Positions 58,055-64,000 of a stretch of DNA of 64,000 bases are shown here, piece after piece (within the stretch, counting starts at the first letter, position 1; every line of letters starts with the position of its first letter). Below the pieces are notes generated by a model. The model saw only the letters and a program-made list of their open reading frames with translations, searched no databases and was not told the DNA's origin. Source of the stretch: Stereocaulon alpinum (lineage: Eukaryota > Ascomycota > Lecanoromycetes > Lecanorales > Stereocaulaceae); NCBI GenBank assembly GCA_018257865.1, contig JAEUBA010000040.1:1-64000 (forward strand). Direction: 5' to 3'. Position numbers and translations under genes: made by a program.

Positions 58055-61000
58055 ATGTCTTTCAGAAATCCTGCATTCCATGCTCGTCTTGTTCTCCTCG
58101 CGAGCTCACAACTGCACCGTCCCGAGACTCAAGCTCTTTTCAGTTTTGCTAGCAAGAAAGCCCCCTCATTCGCTTTCACGCACTCTTTCAAAGCATCTCT
58201 GATACGGTCCTTCGCCACCATGTCGCCCATAGAATATGTCACAGACAAGCTGGAGACTCCAGCTCTCGACAACAGATCATATCGAGTCATACGGCTACCA
58301 AACAAGCTTGAAGCTCTGCTCGTACACGATCCAGATACAGACAAAGCTGGCGCAGCTGTAAACGTCAATGTTGGAAGCTTCAGCGATGCAGATGATATGC
58401 CAGGTATGGCCCATGCCGTGGAACATCTCCTGTTCATGGGCACAAAGAAGGTATGAACCCCAACCCAAGCATCGACGTTAGTTGACGGCTCCCAGTATCC
58501 CAAGGAGAATGCCTACAACGAATACCTGACAGCCCATTCGGGATACTCAAATGCGTATACAGCAGCCACAGAAACGAATTACTACTTCGAATTAGCCGCA
58601 TCGTCGGAACCTGGCTCCAATGGCGTCCCATCCTCCCCTCTCTATGGAGCCCTTGACCGTTTCGCACAGTTCTTCATAGCCCCACTCTTTCTCTCCTCTA
58701 CACTCGACCGCGAGCTCAAGGCGGTGGACTCCGAGAACAAAAAAAACCTGCAGAGTGACAACTGGCGACTATCTCAACTGAACAAGTCTTTGTCAAACCC
58801 AAAGCATCCGTATCACCACTTCTCTACCGGCAACCTGGAGACACTAAGAGATGCGCCAAGGAAGAGGGGCGTGGACGTGCGGAAGGCTTTTATCGACTTT
58901 CATGACAAGCATTACTCTGCCAACCTGATGAAGCTAGTCGTTCTAGGGAAAGACTCGTTGGACGAAATGGAAAGCTGGGTCGGAGAGCTTTTCGCTGGTG
59001 CTCACAACAAGAACCTCACAAAAATGCGATGGGACGGCCTGCAACCATATACCACAAACGAGCTCATGACACAGATTTTCGCCAAGCCTGTAATGGATCA
59101 ACGACTGCTCGATATATACTTCCCATACCAGGACGAGGATGATATGTACGAAACACAGCCTAGCCGCTACATTAGCCACTTAATCGGGCATGAGGGACCT
59201 GGAAGTATACTAGCTTATGTCAAGGATAAAGGCTGGGCCAACGGATTATCAGCCGGACCAATGAATGTTGGGCCTGGATCAGCCTTTTTCACCATCTCCC
59301 TCAAGCTGACTGAGGAGGGTCTGAGGATCTACGAAGAGGTGGTTAAAGCTGTGTTTCAATATATATCCTTGATCAAAGAGCATCCGCCTCAGAAGTGGAT
59401 CGTCGACGAGGTCAAAGGAATGGCAGAAGTGGATTTTAAATTTGAGGAAAAGGAATCTGCAAGCAAATTCGTTCAGTCGATGTGCAGTACAATGCAGAAA
59501 CCCTTGCCTCGAGAGTGGCTCCTTAGCAGTACGGATCTTATCCGCAAGTTCGATTCGGATGCCATCGCAACCGCTTTGAACCATCTGAGGGCGGATAACT
59601 ATCGCCTGACGATTGTCAGTCAGACATATCCAGGTGACTGGAATATGAAAGAAAAGTGGTACGGTACGGAATACAAGGTGCAGCCCATGTCTGATGACTT
59701 TATCACTGCCGTCAAGGAGGCCGAAGCGACGACTTCCCAGAACAGGATCCCAGCTCTGCATCTGCCCCACCGGAACGAATTCATACCATCAAAGTTGACG
59801 GTCGAGAAGAGAGAGGTTGAGGAACCAATGAAGGCGCCGAAGCTGATCCGGAACGACGAGGGTGTTCGATCGTGGTGGAAGAAGGATGACCGTTTTTGGG
59901 TGCCCAGAGCCAATGTCTTTGTGACGCTGAGGAACCCTCTTGCATCGGCTGTCCCTGCCAATTCTGTGAAGACGAGATTGTACTGTGCCCTTGTGAAAGA
60001 TGCCCTAGTTGAGTACTCGTATGACGCTGAGATTGCTGGTCTTGAATATGAGCTTGGAGACTACTACGTGGGGATGGGCATTGACATCAGTGGCTACAGC
60101 GACAAGATCTCCGTGCTACTAGAGAAGGTTCTCATAACCATGCGCGATTTGGAGGTCAAGCCAGAGAGATTCAAGGTTGTGAAGGAGCGTCTAGTTCGGG
60201 GGTATCGGAACCACGACTTCCAGCAGCCGTATCATCAAGTTGGTGAGTATACTAACTGGCTCGGTTCAGACAAAGGCTGGATCAACGAACAATATTTGGC
60301 CGAGGTCACCCAACTCACGCCAGAGGACATTTCGAGTTTCTATAAGCAACTTCTCCGTCAAGTGCATCTGGAAGTTCTGTGTCACGGCAACATCTACAAA
60401 GAAGACGCTCTCCGGGTGACAGACCTGGTTGAATCAATACTGAAACCTCGAGTACTTCCCCAAGCTCAATGGTCAGTGGCCAGGAACCTCATATTGCCCC
60501 CAGGTAGTGACTACACGTATCGAAAAAATCTGGGTGACCCAGCAAATGTCAATCACTGCATCGAGTATTACCTCTTCGTTGGGAGTGCCGTTGACAGGGA
60601 TCTGAGGGCAAAGATACTACTCCTAGGCCAAATGACAGATGAAGCGGGCTTTGATCAATTGCGGACTAAGGAACAACTTGGTTATATCGTCTTCACTGGT
60701 CCGAAATCTGCAGCTACGACAATGGGTTACAGAGTGATCATACAGTCTGAGAAGCCAACCGAGTATTTGGAGGAGAGAATTAACGCTTTCTTGGCAATGT
60801 TTGGCAAGTCACTCGAAGGATTGTCGCAAGAGGAATTCGAAAGTCACAAAAAGAGTATCATCAATAAGCGGCTAGAGAAGCTCAAGAATCTTGATCAGGA
60901 GAGCTCCCGGCTTTGGAGTCACATCAGTAATGAGTACCTCGACTTCTTGCAGAGAGACCATGACGTTGAACATATCAAATTATTACAAAAGTCGCAGATG

Positions 61001-61537
61001 GTCGAATTCTACAACCACTACATCCATCCGACGTCGCCGTCTCGAGCCAAGCTATCTGTGCATATGATTGCGCAATCATCTCCTAAGGGCGTGGGTGCAC
61101 ATATGTCATCCACTGAACAGAAAGAGAAGGTCATCAGCTTACTTGGAAAATACCTGACGACTATGGGTATACATGCTGATGTAGACAAGCTTTTTAGCCG
61201 CCTGGAAGCGATCGACGTGGCTGGGGGAGATCAGGCCGGCATCATCGACGCAGTTGGAACGTACCTAGATGAAGATGTACAGCTATCAGAAGAGGATGCG
61301 GATGCAGTCCTTGAGCAGGGTCAGCAACTGCTAGGAACAGTCTTGCCTAGTCTTGGTATAGAGGTCAAACAATCCGTTGATGGCGTGGAAGGGGAGAATT
61401 TCCCGGAAGCCCCGCCTATGAAGAAAACTACATTCATCGAGAATGTGCGTAATTTCAAAGCCAGCTTGGAGTTGACTGCCGGACGAAGACCAGTGACAGA
61501 TCTGACCGAATTCGAGGATATGGAGCCCAAGTTGTAA
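58055..61537 (+). CDS. ste23: Insulin-degrading-enzyme/Ste23-type zinc metalloprotease
   Basis: M16A peptidase; in yeast the homologue matures a-factor pheromone, and relatives degrade short peptides. Two exons, 58055-58450 and 58496-61537 (45-bp intron), give 1145 residues. The inverted zinc motif HxxEH is HAVEH at residues 120-124, just before the exon end. The second glutamate ligand lies about 90 residues downstream in ELKAVDSENKKN (Glu212). RTKEQLGYIVF and FIFTG-like motifs and the long linker identify the enzyme chamber halves. Residues 1-55 are Arg/Ser/Phe/Ala-rich, without acidic runs, and look like a mitochondrial leader. An in-frame ATG at 58220 (MSPIEYVTDKL) could start the cytosolic form, as happens with human IDE. 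All active-site residues are present. Confidence 0.93.
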
Positions 61538-61946
61538 GGGAAGGGAGCCAGCAAAGGGCTGGGTGGGTTGGCTCAAGAGGAGTCTTTCGTAGCCTTATGG
61601 CTTGGTATATAGGCGTTCTTCCTCGAAAAAGGAAGGTGGCAATCGTCACTCAGAACTCAAGCAACATTTGAGAGTTCACGGATGTACCGCGTCATATTGC
61701 CTCGCAGGTGGTACTTTGCTACGTCTACTGACCTCGGAACTTGGTATCCGGTTTTGTGTCACTAGGGAAAGTGGGGGTGGCCAGTGAAGGGATCAACACA
61801 GGAGAGGCCGCTATCCATATAACACCTCACATTCGATCACATCCGGACCTGCTTTTGTCCAATATATTGGCCTCCTACACTTCTGACTAACACCATTTTG
61901 TTCAATATCCACACTAGCACGGCGTTACCAATAGTCTGCATTGAAA
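61538..61946. other. Intergenic
   Basis: Spacer with no gene signal, presumably the 3' end of the protease gene and the promoter of the next P450. Confidence 0.5.
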
Positions 61947-63747
61947 ATGGCTACAATAGGTCAGATCTTTGTCCTCCTGGTTGTGATCTTCTCGATTTTT
62001 CTCGCCTATGGTGCAGCCAAACCTCCGGACTCTGGCCAGCCTTATATGCTTGTCTGCTCCTTTTTCGCCGTCTTCTTAACCATTTCTGCGTTGATCATTT
62101 GGGAGTGCTGCCTCTATCCAGGGTTCTATAGCCCACTCCGCGACCTTCCTAAACCACCTGTAGGATCTCGTCGCTGACAGGCTGGGAAAGATGCTAACCG
62201 TCTGTCCAGGGTAACACCTTGATGTCTAGCCAGTTTCACAAGCGTCTTCGTGAACCAGTCGGTCAGCCATTCCGCGAGTGGATCAACAACACCCCTAACG
62301 ATGGCATCATTCGTTACCTAGATGTGATGAACATCGAAAGGCTGGTCGTTACCAAACCGAAAGCATTAGCTGAGGTCCTTGTTCACAAATCATACGAGTT
62401 CATCAAGCCACGGAGCATTTCCTCTGGCATTGGGAGAATATTTGGCATCGGGCTGTTGTTGGCCGAAGGCGAAGAGCATAAGGTATGTCGTTACGACTGT
62501 AAGGCCGTTTCACTTTTCATTGACCACCATGTGCAATTCGTCAGATCCAACGAAGACAACTCGGTCCAGCCTTTGCGCGCCAGCGGATACAAGACTTTTA
62601 TCCACTCTTCTGGACGAAATCGAAGTATTTGATTGATGCCCTGATTGCGGACAGCCGTCACGCTCCGGACAAGCCTAAGGAATCTGTCGATATATTTGAG
62701 TGGATGAGCAGAGCCACGCTAGATATTATCGGCGTAGCCGGTATGGGTCAAGAGTTCAACGCTATTCAGTACCCCGACAGCGAAATTTATCAGACATACC
62801 AGAGATTGTTCAAGCCGAGTTATACTGCACGTACTATGGGGCAAATGGGTTTTATCATTCCTGGTTGGGCCTTGCACAATATTCCGTAAGTCTTCCTCCT
62901 ACTAAAAGCGTCCCATTTGTCTGACTGATTTCGAAATAGCATTGCACCAAACAGTGCCATTGCCTACGCGGTCAAGGTCATTAAGCGAATCTGTCGCTCC
63001 GCTGTTCAACGTGCCAAGTCCAACCCTTCAGCTGCAAGTTGCAGAGGCTCCTCTTTGTTGTCCATCGCCATCGCATCAGGTGGTTTCACAGATGAAGGTC
63101 TAGTCGATCAGCTCATGACATTCCTGGTAGCCGGCCACGAAACCACAGCCTCTGCGCTTTCCTGGTGTATCGCCATGTTATGCAAGCATCCTGAAATGCA
63201 AGCAAAACTACGTGCCGAAATCCGCTCCGGACTTCCTAACCCGCGAACCACAATCTACTCTGTTGCGGCCAACGAATTCGACACGCTTCCCTACCTTAAC
63301 GCAGTGTGCAATGAGACCCTACGCCTTTTTCCACCCGCCCCGCTTACGGTCCGCGTCGCTACCAAAGACACGACTCTGCTTGACCACTTCATCCCCAGGG
63401 GCACGCACGTATACATCCCACCGTGGGCGGTAAACGCCAACCGCGAATTGTGGGGAGAGGATGCATTAGAGTGGAACCCCGAGCGCTGGATCGGCGACAT
63501 GAGGAGCAACAACAGTGGCGGCGCTACAAGCAACTATGCTTTCTTGACCTTCCTGCAAGGGGAGCGTCGCTGCATCGGTGAAGGCTTTGCTCGCGGGGAG
63601 ATGAAGGTGCTACTAGCAGCGCTGGTATCTACGTTTGAGATGGAGTTTGCGGTGGGAGGATGGAGTGGAGAGATTAAGAATGGTATGACTGCGAAACCCA
63701 AGGACCTAATGGTGCGGTTGAAGGTCGTGGATGAAGGTTGGAAATGA
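61947..63747 (+). CDS. Cytochrome P450 monooxygenase with two-helix N-terminus
   Basis: Exons 61947-62159, 62210-62482, 62545-62885 and 62940-63747 (introns of 50, 62 and 54 bp) give 544 residues. The N-terminus has two hydrophobic segments (IFVLLVVIFSIFLAYGAA and LVCSFFAVFLTISALIIW) before LRDLPKPPGN. Other motifs: a helix-C region HKIQRRQLGPAF, I-helix AGHETT (340-345), ExxR as NETLRLF (Glu401, Arg404), NPERW, and the haem loop FLQGERRCIGEGFA (Cys487). No key residue is missing. Splices are well supported by motif continuity. The CYP family cannot be assigned by eye. It has no evident synthase neighbour. Confidence 0.9.
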
Positions 63748-64000
63748 GTGCTTCAGCTATGCTGGTGGGTGGAGAGAGGGACGATCATGGCAGTGAACGG
63801 ACAAGATACCGGACTGTTATCCCTTGCGTAGGGTTTTAGCCCGTTCATGTTATCACGCATGCGATCAGAATTATTTTTTACTACTCCGTGATAGAGGCAA
63901 ATAGCCCAATACAAATATTGATGCGAACGATCAGGTGATTACCGGTGCTGAAGGGAGACACAAGGTATATGTTTAGCATAGCGGTGTCTCCATAGCCTGA
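63748..64000. other. Downstream of P450 to window end
   Basis: No feature seen. The 3' untranslated region of the P450 probably occupies the first part. Confidence 0.5.

Noticed and set aside
25279..63747. Secondary-metabolite cluster (two P450s, LaeA-like methyltransferase, aminotransferase)
   Set aside because: The genes are tens of kb apart with housekeeping genes between, and no polyketide, peptide or terpene synthase is present.
1..64000. tRNA genes and CRISPR arrays
   Set aside because: I looked for TTCGAAT-type loops with matching arms and for spaced short repeats; none held up.

Overview
The window looks like nuclear DNA of a filamentous ascomycete (Pezizomycotina, probably a Dothideomycete). 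Genes are split by short introns, mostly 45-90 bp, with GT..AG ends and CTAAC-like branch sites. The families present (HET, NACHT/NLR, fungal rhodopsin-like membrane proteins, a DUF7025-type AAA ATPase, a LaeA-like methyltransferase) are typical of that group, and the left end carries a repeat saturated with repeat-induced point mutation (RIP). All gene models below were spliced by hand from reading-frame continuity and splice-site motifs; every spliced length is a multiple of three, but none was checked against transcripts.

Layout. 1-6245 is a wrecked, AT-rich transposon block almost empty of CpA and TpG. It holds a minus-strand Ty3/gypsy chromovirus (reverse transcriptase, RNase H, integrase and chromodomain are still legible) with a second, 983-bp element nested in it. 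A HET-domain gene starts right at the edge of this block (6298-8061). 8.8-24 kb is gene-sparse: a small unknown protein, two rhodopsin-like membrane proteins (12.5-14.0 and 22.8-24.1 kb), a DJ-1/PfpI-like protein lacking the nucleophile cysteine, a small secreted cysteine protein, a dead short-chain dehydrogenase carrying an in-frame 69-bp duplication, and a Gfo/Idh/MocA oxidoreductase.

25-42.6 kb holds a cytochrome P450, a 1498-residue NACHT (NLR-type) protein, an AAA ATPase, a secreted subtilisin-like protein and a Sec14-type lipid-transfer protein. 45.5-52.2 kb holds the methyltransferase (with several micro-exons), a class V aminotransferase and a twin 3-hydroxyisobutyrate-dehydrogenase-like protein. 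53.6-63.7 kb is more housekeeping: dephospho-CoA kinase, the 25-kDa subunit of pre-mRNA cleavage factor Im, a conserved unknown, an insulin-degrading-enzyme/Ste23 protease and a second P450.

The genes do not form one pathway. The main theme is non-self recognition (HET and NLR genes) near a RIP-inactivated repeat, next to ordinary metabolism. I found no tRNA, rRNA or CRISPR array and no convincing biosynthetic cluster. The two P450s are about 35 kb apart and have no synthase between them.
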